Shown one piece after another: positions 27,985 through 36,948 of a stretch of 54,061 nucleotides of DNA. Source of the DNA: an uncultured Chlorobiaceae bacterium. GTDB lineage: Bacteria; Bacteroidota; Chlorobiia; Chlorobiales; Chlorobiaceae. The notes beneath the pieces were generated by a model, which was given only the letters and a program-made list of their open reading frames with translations, was not told the origin of the DNA and made no database searches. Numbering within the stretch: position 1 is the first letter of the stretch; each line of letters opens with the position of its first letter. The position numbers were made by a program, and so were the translations under genes. The DNA is taken from contig CAJAAV010000170.1 in the NCBI GenBank assembly GCA_903937835.1, positions 1-54,061 of the forward strand. The letters are read 5' to 3'.

Positions 27985-29769
27985 ATGGCAGAAGCATTTA
28001 CACAGGCACAGGAAAAAAAGGTCAAGGAACGGCCGGCAAGAAAAAAACTCAAATTTTTTGCGCATTACGAGCCCGAAGAACTTGCATTGATGGAGAAGCT
28101 TTATTCGAGCACCCTCAATGAAATTACCGAAGACGAGATTATCAAAGGCAGGATTGTCTCAATATCCAACAAGGATGTCACCATCGATGTTGGCTTCAAG
28201 TCGGAGGGTATTGTTTCCCTGCTTGAATTCAGGGCTGAAGATGAGGTGCAGGTAGGCGATGATGTTGAAGTCTATCTTGAGAACATCGAAGACAAGATGG
28301 GGCAGCTCATTCTTTCAAAGAAGAAAGCTGATGTTCTGAGAATCTGGGACAAAATCTATGATTCAATTGAAAACGATACCATCATCAATGGCAAGATTAT
28401 CAATCGTGTCAAGGGTGGTATGACGGTCTCTCTTTCCGGTGTCGAAGCCTTCCTTCCCGGTTCGCAGATCGATGTCAAGCCGGTTCGTGATTTCGATGCG
28501 CTTGTTGGCCAGACCATGGACTTCAGAGTGGTCAAAATCAACCCGGTTACACAGAATATTGTTGTCAGTCATAAAGTTATCCTTGAAGAGGCGTATGCCG
28601 CCCGTCGCGAAGAGATGCTTGCCAATATCAAGGTGGGCATGGTTCTCGAAGGTACAGTCAAGAATATTACCGACTTCGGTATCTTTGTCGATCTTGGCGG
28701 TCTTGACGGTCTGGTGCACATCACCGATATTACCTGGGGCAGAATCAACCATCCTTCAGAGGTTGTTGATCTTGACCAGCCAATCAAGGTTGTTGTTGTC
28801 GGCTTTGACGAGAACAGCAAGAGAGTTTCGCTTGGCATGAAGCAGCTTGAGTCTCATCCATGGGAAAATATTGAGGTCAAATATCCTGTTAGTTCGAAAG
28901 CACAGGGACGTGTTGTCTCCATTACCGATTACGGCGCTTTTGTCGAAATCGAGAAGGGTATCGAGGGGCTGGTCCATATTTCCGAAATGAGCTGGACACA
29001 GCATATCAAGCATCCAGGTCAGTTTGTCACTCTTGGACAGGAGGTTGAATGTGTCATCCTTAATATTGACAAGGAGCATACCAAGCTCTCACTTTCCATG
29101 AAAAGGGTGAACGAAGATCCGTGGATTGCGCTCTCTGAAAAATATATTGAAAACTCTTTGCATAAAGGGACAGTCAGCAATATCACCGATTTTGGTGTTT
29201 TTGTTGAGCTTGAGCCTGGTGTCGATGGACTGGTCCATATTTCCGATCTTTCCTGGACCAAGAAAATCCGTCACCCAAGTGAACTGGTCAAAAAGAATCA
29301 GGAACTTGAAGTCAAGGTGCTCAAGTTTGATGTGCATGCACGCCGTATTGCGCTTGGTCACAAGCAGATCAATCCGGATCCCTGGGGCGAGTTTGAACAG
29401 AAGTATGCAGTAGGCGCAGAGACTCCAGGCCAGATTTCACAGATCATCGAAAAAGGTGTTATTGTGATTCTTCCGGGTGACGTGGACGGTTTTGTTCCGG
29501 TATCGCACCTGCTTCAGGGTGGGGTAAAGGATATCCATTCATCATTCAAGATCGGTGATGAACTTCCTTTGCGTGTCATTGAGTTTGACAAGGAAAACAA
29601 ACGCATTATTCTTTCTGCTCTTGAATATTTCAAGGACAAGAACAAGGAAGAGATTGAAGCATACCTGACAGCTCATCCTAATGAGAAAAAGGAGATTGAG
29701 GCGGCGACTGCTGAACTCGAACCTCCAGTCAAGTCTGGTGAGAAAAAAGGCGGCGAGCAGAGAGCATGA
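27985..29769 (+). CDS. rpsA: 30S ribosomal protein S1
   Basis: RNA-binding ribosomal protein that brings mRNA to the 30S subunit. The 594 residues hold six S1 (OB-fold) repeats; repeats 3 to 5 each show the pattern F-G-[IV]-F-V-x-L followed by D-G-L-V-H-I-[ST], for example [20 protein letters not shown] and [20 protein letters not shown]. The first two repeats are divergent, as in E. coli, and dock to S2 and the ribosome. A GAGAGGAAGG Shine-Dalgarno precedes the ATG. Strong terminator downstream. Confidence 0.97.
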   Translation: MAEAFTQAQEKKVKERPARKKLKFFAHYEPEELALMEKLYSSTLNEITEDEIIKGRIVSISNKDVTIDVGFKSEGIVSLLEFRAEDEVQVGDDVEVYLENIEDKMGQLILSKKKADVLRIWDKIYDSIENDTIINGKIINRVKGGMTVSLSGVEAFLPGSQIDVKPVRDFDALVGQTMDFRVVKINPVTQNIVVSHKVILEEAYAARREEMLANIKVGMVLEGTVKNITDFGIFVDLGGLDGLVHITDITWGRINHPSEVVDLDQPIKVVVVGFDENSKRVSLGMKQLESHPWENIEVKYPVSSKAQGRVVSITDYGAFVEIEKGIEGLVHISEMSWTQHIKHPGQFVTLGQEVECVILNIDKEHTKLSLSMKRVNEDPWIALSEKYIENSLHKGTVSNITDFGVFVELEPGVDGLVHISDLSWTKKIRHPSELVKKNQELEVKVLKFDVHARRIALGHKQINPDPWGEFEQKYAVGAETPGQISQIIEKGVIVILPGDVDGFVPVSHLLQGGVKDIHSSFKIGDELPLRVIEFDKENKRIILSALEYFKDKNKEEIEAYLTAHPNEKKEIEAATAELEPPVKSGEKKGGEQRA

Positions 29770-29797
29770 GATAAGTTTCCCTCTGCAGTTGTACGGT

Positions 29798-29840
29798 AAT
29801 GAAAAAAGCCTTCTCTTTATCAGGGAAGGCTTTTTTCATT
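29798..29840. terminator. Bidirectional terminator between rpsA and era
   Basis: A perfect 16-bp stem AATGAAAAAAGCCTTC / GAAGGCTTTTTTCATT with a TCTTTATCAGG loop. The stem contains A6/T6 runs so it ends transcripts from both directions. Its far arm touches the era stop codon. Confidence 0.92.
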
Positions 29841-30756
29841 AATACCCGTAACTTTTCAGCAGGTTGTTTTTCTTTCGCCAGTCAGGCCGCACCTTGATGA
29901 AGAGCTCCAGGAATACCGGTCGTCCAAGCATCTCCTCAATATCTTTTCGAGCTGTCTGACCCAATTTTTTCAGGGCGGCTCCCTTGCTTCCGATCAGAAT
30001 CTGTTTCTGGGTTTCACGCTCAACAATCACCGAGCAACGAATAAGATCTTTGCGAGTCGGGTCATTTTCGTGCTGCTCCTTGAACTCATCAATAACCACT
30101 TCGGTAGAGTACGGCACTTCACGACCGTAAAGCAGAAATATCTTTTCACGGATAATTTCACTGACAAAAAATCGTTCAGGCGCCGTACTGAGCGTATCTT
30201 CGGGATAGAGTGGCTCGTGGAGGGGAAGAAATGGCTGAATAGCTTCAATAAGTTGCGGAAGATTTTTGCCTTTCAATGCAGAAACAGAAAGTACCGTGGC
30301 GGGATTCCAGGTGTTCTTGACGAACTCTTCAGCCTGTTGTTGACGTTCTTCACTCACGAGGTCGGATTTATTGAGCACGGCAATAATCGGTTTTCCAGCA
30401 GGTTTCAGCCAGTCGCTGAAGAGTTCGTTTGCAAACTCACGGTCTACAAAATCTTTTTTACCTGAGTATGGAAGCAGGGCAATGACTATATCGGCATCTT
30501 TCAGAGTATCGCGAATAACCCCAAGCATAGATTCATGAAGCTTTTGCTGTGGCTTCATGATGCCTGGTGTATCAAGAAAAATAATCTGGCAGTTTTTGTC
30601 GTGGTATATTCCTGTGATTTTTTTTCTCGTGGTTTGCGGTTTAGGCGTCACAATGGAGAGCTTGAAGTCGAGAAGTTCGTTGAGCAGAGTTGACTTGCCT
30701 GCATTGGGAGGGCCTATAATAATTGCGAAACCGCAGGAAAAAGGAGATAATGCCAT
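29839..30756 (-). CDS. era: GTPase Era
   Basis: Ribosome-assembly GTPase that binds the 3' end of 16S rRNA. The 305-residue protein has G1 [15 protein letters not shown], switch/G3 [13 protein letters not shown]4 VLNKSDLV, and a C-terminal KH domain containing [17 protein letters not shown] and ending [11 protein letters not shown]. Length and layout are normal. It is monocistronic, converging with rpsA at a shared terminator and diverging from rodA. Confidence 0.96.
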   Translation of the reverse strand: MALSPFSCGFAIIIGPPNAGKSTLLNELLDFKLSIVTPKPQTTRKKITGIYHDKNCQIIFLDTPGIMKPQQKLHESMLGVIRDTLKDADIVIALLPYSGKKDFVDREFANELFSDWLKPAGKPIIAVLNKSDLVSEERQQQAEEFVKNTWNPATVLSVSALKGKNLPQLIEAIQPFLPLHEPLYPEDTLSTAPERFFVSEIIREKIFLLYGREVPYSTEVVIDEFKEQHENDPTRKDLIRCSVIVERETQKQILIGSKGAALKKLGQTARKDIEEMLGRPVFLELFIKVRPDWRKKNNLLKSYGY

Positions 30757-30851
30757 GAAATTTTTTTATGAAAGGTTTAACCTGTTTACACGATACTATA
30801 CTAAATTATAACCAACCATGATAAAGAAAAAGGGATAAATCAAATATTGAA

Positions 30852-32081
30852 ATGGAAAATCAAAGGAAACTTGATCAGTGGCTTCTGGTTTCGACGGCAG
30901 GGCTTATTGTTTTGGGGCTTATGGCCGTTTACAGTGCAACCAATGGAACCGGTGACCCCTCGATGTTTTACCGGCAGCTTTCATGGTGTCTGATTGGTCT
31001 CGCGGCTATTGCATTAGTTTATTTTAATGATGCCCGCATTCTAAGAGATAATGCCTATATCTTCTATGCTGTAGGAATACTGCTGCTCGTCGCTGTTCTG
31101 ATTTTCGGGAAAAAAATAGCAGGCCAGACAAGCTGGATGAAAATAGGCTTTTTCAGCTTTCAACCTTCTGAAATAGTCAAAATGGCGACCATTCTTGCGC
31201 TTGCAAGATTTCTTTCTGATGATGAAACTGATATTCGCTCAATACAGCATCTGTTTATTGCCCTTGCAATTGCATTCATTCCTGTTTTGCTGATCATGCT
31301 GCAACCGGATATGGGGACAATGCTTACCATTCTGCCATTTGTGGCTACTATGCTTATTATGGCAGGCTTTGATATTTATATCCTTATGCTGATGGCATTT
31401 CCTTTGCTTCTCATGATTTCGGGATTTTTCAATATTTATTTAATTATAGGCATGGCATTGCTTTTGACGGGTATACTGATTGTTCAGCAAAAGAAGTTTA
31501 AGTTTCATCAGTTGTTTATTATGGGCTCTGGTCTTGCTGCCAGCTTGTTTGTGCATCGTTTTGCGAATGAAATACTTAAGCCTCATCAGATAAAAAGGAT
31601 ACAGACATTCATCGATCCCATGTCCGATCCACAAGGTGCAGGATACAATGCTCTTCAAGCTAAAATAGCAATAAGTTCTGGCGGGTTTTTCGGCAAAGGA
31701 TTTCTTCATGGGACGCAGACGCAACTGCGTTTTATTCCTGCTCAGTGGACGGATTTCATTTTTTGTGTTATAGCCGAAGAACTTGGCTTTATTGGCGCAT
31801 CACTTTTGCTTGCGCTCTATTTTGTGTTGATTCTACGATTAATCTGGACAATCTTTTCAATCGAAAATAAATTTGTTGAGCTGACACTTGGTGGATTCGT
31901 ATCTCTGCTCTTTATTCATGTTGTGATCAATATCGGGATGACCATCGGTCTTATTCCAGTTATTGGTGTTCCTCTCCCATTCGTTTCTTATGGTGGTTCC
32001 TCTCTGGTCGGGAACATGATTATGGTTGGACTGGCACTTAATTTTAGTAGCAACAAAAGAAGTCTTGGGTATCACGGATGA
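30852..32081 (+). CDS. rodA: Rod-shape peptidoglycan polymerase RodA (SEDS family)
   Basis: SEDS glycosyltransferase that polymerises lipid II during cell elongation, normally with PBP2. The 409-residue protein has about ten membrane helices. SEDS markers are present: [20 protein letters not shown] near residue 95 (the Q-P-S-E motif), [33 protein letters not shown] before the large loop, and [17 protein letters not shown] near the C-terminus. FtsW is the close paralogue; Q-P-S-E context and length favour RodA, with moderate certainty. No pbpA/mreC is adjacent. Confidence 0.9.
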   Translation: MENQRKLDQWLLVSTAGLIVLGLMAVYSATNGTGDPSMFYRQLSWCLIGLAAIALVYFNDARILRDNAYIFYAVGILLLVAVLIFGKKIAGQTSWMKIGFFSFQPSEIVKMATILALARFLSDDETDIRSIQHLFIALAIAFIPVLLIMLQPDMGTMLTILPFVATMLIMAGFDIYILMLMAFPLLLMISGFFNIYLIIGMALLLTGILIVQQKKFKFHQLFIMGSGLAASLFVHRFANEILKPHQIKRIQTFIDPMSDPQGAGYNALQAKIAISSGGFFGKGFLHGTQTQLRFIPAQWTDFIFCVIAEELGFIGASLLLALYFVLILRLIWTIFSIENKFVELTLGGFVSLLFIHVVINIGMTIGLIPVIGVPLPFVSYGGSSLVGNMIMVGLALNFSSNKRSLGYHG

Positions 32082-32097
32082 CTGGTTTCAAGAAAAA

Positions 32098-32119
32098 AAA
32101 GCGCACCTTGATGCGCTTT
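32098..32119. terminator. Terminator between rodA and the converging gene
   Basis: AAAGCGCA pairs with TGCGCTTT around CCTTGA. On the minus strand eight T follow the stem, making it a strong terminator for the 32154-32609 gene; on the plus strand it can also end rodA. Confidence 0.8.
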
Positions 32120-32153
32120 AACTTCTGTTTTTCCTTGATGTTGGTGCGATGGA

Positions 32154-32609
32154 TTACTTTATTCTGTAAACAAAGCGCTTTCCCTCTTTACCTGCCGGAA
32201 TGCGTTCGATTTCAGAGTCAGCCAAGCCGTATTTGTTGAACCAGAGACTGACTGCTGTCCCTTTTGTATTCAGCACCTCAGCGATATCTCTTGGCTTGAA
32301 AGTTTTTTCAGGATTTGAACGGAGTAAGTCTTTGATTGACGCACCAAGCTCACCACGCCCAAATTTATGGCTGCTGGATTGTTCAGGCGCAGAGCCCTCA
32401 AGTTTTGAAAGGTTTGTTTCAAGCTTTCTTATGATGGTTGACAGTTCATCTTCCAACGGCTTGATTTTTTCGTTGAACTCATTTCTGATCTGGCTGATTT
32501 TTGCCTGCAGGTCCCTCTTTTCTTCAACAAGTGATTGGAAATAATCAATTTTCTGAATGAAGATGTCATATTTGTCAGGCGATCCACTATCTCTTCTTAT
32601 AGCACTCAT
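32154..32609 (-). CDS. Coiled-coil protein with C-terminal winged-helix-like domain
   Basis: A 151-residue protein of unknown function. Residues 15-72 form a strongly predicted coiled coil (IQKIDYFQSLVEEKRDLQAK and following), a polar linker follows (GSAPEQSSSHKFGRGELG), and residues 88-151 resemble a winged helix: ASIKDLLRSNPEKTFKPRDI, then LNTKGTAVSLWFNKYGLADS as the likely recognition region, and a wing ending KRFVYRIK. A DNA-binding role is inferred. It is transcribed away from mtaB and terminates against rodA. The 169-base spacer to mtaB is the likely shared control region. Confidence 0.7.
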   Translation of the reverse strand: MSAIRRDSGSPDKYDIFIQKIDYFQSLVEEKRDLQAKISQIRNEFNEKIKPLEDELSTIIRKLETNLSKLEGSAPEQSSSHKFGRGELGASIKDLLRSNPEKTFKPRDIAEVLNTKGTAVSLWFNKYGLADSEIERIPAGKEGKRFVYRIK

Positions 32610-32778
32610 AGTCTTTCATATTTGAATTTTTTAGAAACACAACCTCTTGTTTTGAATATATGACAATATATTTATCTCTGCAAGGCGATATTCGTTCGAT
32701 GTTTTCGGTAATATCCACTCACTATCAGATATATTAAAAAGTGTTTTCAAAGTATGACAATGCAGGAGAAATAGCGAT

Positions 32779-34140
32779 ATGAACGATCATATAAAAAAAC
32801 GAGTTGCTGCTGTGACCCTTGGATGTAAACTGAACTATGCTGAAACTTCAACAATACTTGATGATTTATACAAACAGGGATGGCAACTATCAACGATTGA
32901 TGCCGGGGCTGATCTTATTATTATTCATACCTGTGCCGTAACGAAACAGGCTGAAAAAAAATGTCGTCAGAAAATAAGAGGGATTATAAAAAAAAATCCA
33001 TCCAGTCGTATAGCTGTTATCGGGTGTTATTCTCAGTTAAATCCACAAGTACTTTCCGAAATAAACGGAATAGATGTCATTCTTGGCAGCAACGATAAAT
33101 TTGATATAAAATGGTATAACAATATCATTACAGGAACAATACCATCGCCTTTTGTTAAAGTTGCTTCATCTCATACTTTTAAGGATATTTATCCTGGATA
33201 TTCATTACCTGCTGCTTTGGGTACGGATAGAACTCGTGCATTTTTAAAAATACAGGATGGTTGTGATTACGGCTGCTCGTATTGTGTAATTCCGATGGTC
33301 AGGGGAAAGTCGCGATCGCTACCTGCAGAGCAGCTTGTTGAGCGTGCTCATCTCCTGGCATCATCCGGATACCGTGAAATTGTGCTTACCGGAGTCAATA
33401 TAGGTGATTACCGTTTTGGGGGCCTGGAACTGTGCGATCTTTTGCGCCTGCTTGAAGAGGTTAATGTCAGCCGCATCCGTATCAGCTCGATAGAGCTTGA
33501 TGTTATCGATAGCGAGCTGATTTCTTTAGTAGCGGCATCGAAAAAAATTGTTCCCCATTTTCATATTCCTCTTCAAAGCGGTTCGGATACTATTCTCAGG
33601 GCCATGCGCCGTCGTTATGACACATCACTCTACCGCGACAGAGTGCAGCAGTTGGTTGAGCGCATTGCCGAGTGCGCTATCGGAGCCGATGTGATGGTTG
33701 GCTACCCTGGTGAAACTGAGGAAGATTTCAGCCAGATGTACAGGTTTATTGAAGAGCTTCCTCTTGCATATCTTCATGTGTTCAGTTGTTCCGTTCGCCC
33801 CGGAACGACTCTTGCCCTGCAGATCGACAACCATGAGCGCAAGTCTGTTGCACCGCAAGAGGTCGCTCGGCGCTACAGCGAGCTGGTCGAACTTGGTCGC
33901 CATAAAGAGGCCAGGTTTAAGTCGCGCTACACGGGAAAAGAGTGCATGGTTCTTTTTGAGGGATCCGGGCCGCTAAGAAAGGGTATGCAGCAATGCAGCG
34001 GCTATACAAGGAATTATCTCAGGGTTGTGGTTGAGAGAGCCGACAGCGAGCTGAAACAAACAATGACGGGAAATGAATTGCATGTTTTAATCGACTCTCT
34101 GGACGATGATTTGAATTTAAAAGGGAGAGTACTATCTTGA
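32779..34140 (+). CDS. mtaB: tRNA t6A37 methylthiotransferase
   Basis: Radical-SAM enzyme that adds a methylthio group to t6A at tRNA position 37, forming ms2t6A. The N-terminal domain carries three cluster cysteines (TLGCKLNYAET, IIHTCAVTKQAEKKC, VIGCYSQLNP). The radical-SAM motif is GCDYGCSYCVIPMVRG (C-x3-C-x2-C). GVNIGDYRFGG and PHFHIPLQSGSD mark the barrel, and the C-terminal TRAM domain spans roughly 375-450. The C-K-L-N start and the GVNIG context favour MtaB over MiaB or RimO. It heads an apparent mtaB-apt-antiporter run. Confidence 0.93.
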   Translation: MNDHIKKRVAAVTLGCKLNYAETSTILDDLYKQGWQLSTIDAGADLIIIHTCAVTKQAEKKCRQKIRGIIKKNPSSRIAVIGCYSQLNPQVLSEINGIDVILGSNDKFDIKWYNNIITGTIPSPFVKVASSHTFKDIYPGYSLPAALGTDRTRAFLKIQDGCDYGCSYCVIPMVRGKSRSLPAEQLVERAHLLASSGYREIVLTGVNIGDYRFGGLELCDLLRLLEEVNVSRIRISSIELDVIDSELISLVAASKKIVPHFHIPLQSGSDTILRAMRRRYDTSLYRDRVQQLVERIAECAIGADVMVGYPGETEEDFSQMYRFIEELPLAYLHVFSCSVRPGTTLALQIDNHERKSVAPQEVARRYSELVELGRHKEARFKSRYTGKECMVLFEGSGPLRKGMQQCSGYTRNYLRVVVERADSELKQTMTGNELHVLIDSLDDDLNLKGRVLS

Positions 34141-34189
34141 TTTTTCGTATTCTCTTCTCCTGTGCTTTTAACTAAAATCATTGTTATCC

Positions 34190-34723
34190 ATGCCTATCAA
34201 ATCTCGCATTCGTTCGATTCCCGACTATCCGAAAAAAGGGATCCTTTTTCGTGATATTACCACTCTCATCAAGGATCCGGTAGGGTTCAGGCTTGCCATT
34301 GATAGTTTGACGCAGCACTACCTGCAAGATGGCATGGATTTTGACGTTATTGTTGGTATTGAGGCGCGAGGATTTATCATTGGCGGAGCGTTGGCTTACA
34401 CGCTCGGCAAGGGGTTCGTTCCTGTCAGAAAGCCAGGGAAACTGCCTGCTGATGTTGTATCGCAAGAATACCAGCTTGAGTATGGAAGTGACACGATTGA
34501 GATCCATGTCGATGCGCTTGAGGCGGGTCAAAAGGTTCTTCTCGTCGATGATCTGCTTGCCACTGGAGGTACAGCTCTGGCTGCGGCAGCATTGGTTGAA
34601 AAGGTCGGGGGTATTGTCTCTCAGATGGCTTTCATAGTCAACCTGCCCGATATCGGCGGCGAAAGAAAAATTCTTGAAAAAGGATACAATGTTTACTCCC
34701 TTACGGACTTTGCAGGAGAGTGA
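34190..34723 (+). CDS. apt: Adenine phosphoribosyltransferase
   Basis: Purine salvage: adenine + PRPP to AMP. The ATG at 34190 gives MPIKSRIRSIPDYPKKGILF, the usual start; a TTG at 34181 would add only three residues. RDITTLIKDP, IVGIEARGFIIGGALAY, and the PRPP loop VLLVDDLLATGGTALAA are all intact. The 177-residue length is normal. It is 9 bases upstream of the antiporter start and 49 downstream of mtaB. Confidence 0.95.
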   Translation: MPIKSRIRSIPDYPKKGILFRDITTLIKDPVGFRLAIDSLTQHYLQDGMDFDVIVGIEARGFIIGGALAYTLGKGFVPVRKPGKLPADVVSQEYQLEYGSDTIEIHVDALEAGQKVLLVDDLLATGGTALAAAALVEKVGGIVSQMAFIVNLPDIGGERKILEKGYNVYSLTDFAGE

Positions 34724-34732
34724 TACGGCGGT

Positions 34733-36142
34733 ATGAGTAACGCATTTCCAGCTTTGGAGGATGTAAAAACGGCAGCGGTGTCTGCCGTTTTTATGGTGCA
34801 GTCACCTCATCACCTTCCGCCAGTATGGCTGGTTGCGCCTTTTCTTCTTCTTCTTTTGATGATCGCCACTGGCCCGTTACTTTATCATCGTTTCTGGGAA
34901 GAGCACTACTCCAGGATTTCCATTGGGCTTGGGGGAGTTGTTGCGCTCTATTACGGTTTTGTCATGGAGGACGGTACCCGCATCCTGCTGCATACGCTTG
35001 AAGAGTATATTTCGTTTCTTGCGCTTATTACCGCGCTTTTTGTCACGTCCGGCGGGATTCTTGTCAGAATTCATAAAAGGGGAACTCCACTCATCAACGG
35101 AGCCCTGCTTTTTTTCGGAGCTCTCATCTCCAATCTGATCGGTACAACCGGTGCTTCCATGCTGCTCATACGCCCCTATCTGCGAATCAATGAAGGACGA
35201 ATCAAACCATTTCATATTGTTTTCTTTATTTTTATTGTCAGCAATATTGGGGGGGCGCTTACCCCGATAGGTGATCCGCCTCTTTTTTTGGGCTTCCTGA
35301 AAGGCGTGCCTTTTTTCTGGGTACTTTCAAAATTATGGATTCCCTGGCTTGTCACTCTTGTCACCCTTCTTCTATTGTTTATGGTTTTTGATGCCAGGGC
35401 GGGAAAGGGGGAGATAAAGGAGCCGGAAACAGGGGTCGGAGTGAGTGTTGTTGGAGCCAAAAGCTTTTTCATCCTTGCTGTTGTTATTGGAGCAGTTTTT
35501 CTTGACCCTGCCGTTATTCCCGGTTTTCCGAGTCTTCAGAAAATGTTTCACCTTCCCTTCGGCATTCGCGAACTTTTGCTGTTTATTCTTGCGGCAGTTG
35601 CATGGAAAAGCGCCGACAGGGAGGCGGTGAGAGGCAATGAGTTTAATCTTTCTCCAATTCGGGAAGTGGCCTTTCTTTTTATGGGAATATTTGCCACCAT
35701 GATTCCTGCTCTGGAACTGATCGGAGCTTATGCTGCCTCTCATGCAGGAGAATTTTCCGTCACAAGGTTCTACTGGATGACCGGAGTCCTTTCCGGAGTG
35801 CTCGACAACGCGCCGACCTACCTGAATTTTTTAGCTGGAGCTCTTGGCAAATTCGGTGTGGTTACGAACCAGGCTTCTGATATAAAGCAATTTGCTGAGG
35901 GCATACCTTCCCCTGTTCCGGGTGATGTGACTTCCGATATCTATCTCATGGCGATATCTATTGCATCAGTTTTTTTTGGAGCGATGACCTATATAGGCAA
36001 TGCACCAAACTTTATGGTCAAGGCCATAGCTTCCCGGGCAAAGGTTGATGTGCCTGAATTTTTCGAGTACATGTACAAGTATTCATTGCCGGTTCTTGTT
36101 CCGGTTTTTGCACTGCTCTGGTGGATATTTTTCAATTATTAG
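34733..36142 (+). CDS. nhaD: NhaD-type sodium/proton antiporter
   Basis: An inner-membrane ion-transporter-superfamily protein of 469 residues with about 11-12 membrane segments. NhaD-type signatures include ISNLIGTTGASMLLIRPYLR, SNIGGALTPIGDPPLFLGFL (an inverted-topology half motif) and GVLDNAPTYLNFLAGALG. Known NhaD proteins exchange Na+ or Li+ for H+. Citrate and arsenite transporters share the fold, but the T-P-I-G-D-P-P-L and D-N-A-P-T-Y motifs favour NhaD. A longer periplasmic/cytosolic stretch lies between residues 225 and 245. It follows apt closely; the link is probably only transcriptional. Confidence 0.88.
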   Translation: MSNAFPALEDVKTAAVSAVFMVQSPHHLPPVWLVAPFLLLLLMIATGPLLYHRFWEEHYSRISIGLGGVVALYYGFVMEDGTRILLHTLEEYISFLALITALFVTSGGILVRIHKRGTPLINGALLFFGALISNLIGTTGASMLLIRPYLRINEGRIKPFHIVFFIFIVSNIGGALTPIGDPPLFLGFLKGVPFFWVLSKLWIPWLVTLVTLLLLFMVFDARAGKGEIKEPETGVGVSVVGAKSFFILAVVIGAVFLDPAVIPGFPSLQKMFHLPFGIRELLLFILAAVAWKSADREAVRGNEFNLSPIREVAFLFMGIFATMIPALELIGAYAASHAGEFSVTRFYWMTGVLSGVLDNAPTYLNFLAGALGKFGVVTNQASDIKQFAEGIPSPVPGDVTSDIYLMAISIASVFFGAMTYIGNAPNFMVKAIASRAKVDVPEFFEYMYKYSLPVLVPVFALLWWIFFNY

Positions 36143-36181
36143 CGTTTTTGAACACACCCCACCCAAAGCCACTTAAAAGGG

Positions 36182-36209
36182 CTGCAATTTTTTTGCTGAA
36201 AAATTGTAG
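36182..36209. terminator. Hairpin between converging antiporter and HU/IHF genes
   Basis: CTGCAATTTTT pairs with AAAAATTGTAG (one G-T pair) around TTGCTG-like loop bases. It lies between two converging stop codons and is followed by a short T-run on the minus strand. Confidence 0.55.
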
Positions 36210-36215
36210 AAAAAA

Positions 36216-36524
36216 CTACTCTCCAATGTGTTTCAGGCTTTCACTTACCGCAAGTTTGAACTCTTTTGAAATTTTGAATGTCGGCACATTTTTTGGTTCA
36301 ACCGTGACCTTTTCGCCGGTTCTCGGGTTTCTCGCCTGTCGGAAATTTTTATGCCTGATATTGAATGAGCCGAAACCTCTGATTTCAATTCGTTTTCCGG
36401 CTTTCAAAGAATCAATGATGCCTTCAAACAGACCATCAACCACAGATTCTGTTTCGTTTTTTGTGAGGCCGGTTTTGTGGGCAATAACATTGACCAGATC
36501 AGCTTTTGTGGTAGTGTTTCCCAT
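36216..36524 (-). CDS. HU/IHF-family DNA-binding protein
   Basis: A 102-residue histone-like protein that bends DNA as a dimer. The N-terminal helices are TKADLVNVIAHKTGLTKNE, the dimer core is VDGLFEGIIDSLKAGKRIEI, and RGFGSFNIRHKNFRQARNPR with TGEKVTVEPKNVPTFKIS is the DNA-gripping arm with the conserved R-N-P-x-T-G. The extra basic residues and length lean toward the IHF subgroup. It is the last gene of a minus-strand run after ftsH and the TauE-like gene, but may have its own promoter in the 37-base gap. Confidence 0.93.
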   Translation of the reverse strand: MGNTTTKADLVNVIAHKTGLTKNETESVVDGLFEGIIDSLKAGKRIEIRGFGSFNIRHKNFRQARNPRTGEKVTVEPKNVPTFKISKEFKLAVSESLKHIGE

Positions 36525-36561
36525 AACTATAGTTGGTTCGGGTTATTATCAGGTACTAGTT

Positions 36562-36927
36562 TTACTTAAACCATAAATGAAGAGCAACAATTCCCATAAA
36601 AACTGCAAAAGCTTTTCGGAGCATGTCACTTGAAAGATGTGTTGCTATTCTTGCTCCGAAATAAGCCCCGGCAAACAGCCCCGCTGCAATGATAAGGCCA
36701 ATCCAGATGTTTTCATTGGAAATCTTTCCTGAACGATAATACTCTGCAACACCAAGAATACCGACTGGAAGGAGAAGCGCAATGAGTGATGTTCCTATAG
36801 CGCTCTGCTGGGTCATACCGTAAAGCAGTACCATTGCGGGAACAATGATAACTCCTCCTCCGACACCGAACATTCCTGAGAGAAGACCGGCCGCAACGCC
36901 GATGCCAAGTAATCCAATGAGTTGCAT
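36562..36927 (-). CDS. Half-size TauE/SafE-family membrane permease
   Basis: A 121-residue protein with four hydrophobic segments corresponding to one half of the TauE/SafE (DUF81) duplicated fold. GLLSGMFGVGGGVIIVPAMV is the family hallmark. Full-length relatives have about 250 residues; half-size members are known and presumably dimerise. The family exports sulfoacetate, sulfite or related anions, but the substrate here is unknown. It lies 21 bases after the ftsH stop codon. No frameshifted second half is found beside it, so it does not look like a broken gene. Confidence 0.88.
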   Translation of the reverse strand: MQLIGLLGIGVAAGLLSGMFGVGGGVIIVPAMVLLYGMTQQSAIGTSLIALLLPVGILGVAEYYRSGKISNENIWIGLIIAAGLFAGAYFGARIATHLSSDMLRKAFAVFMGIVALHLWFK

Positions 36928-36948
36928 AGGTAGTTTCTAATGGCAGTG

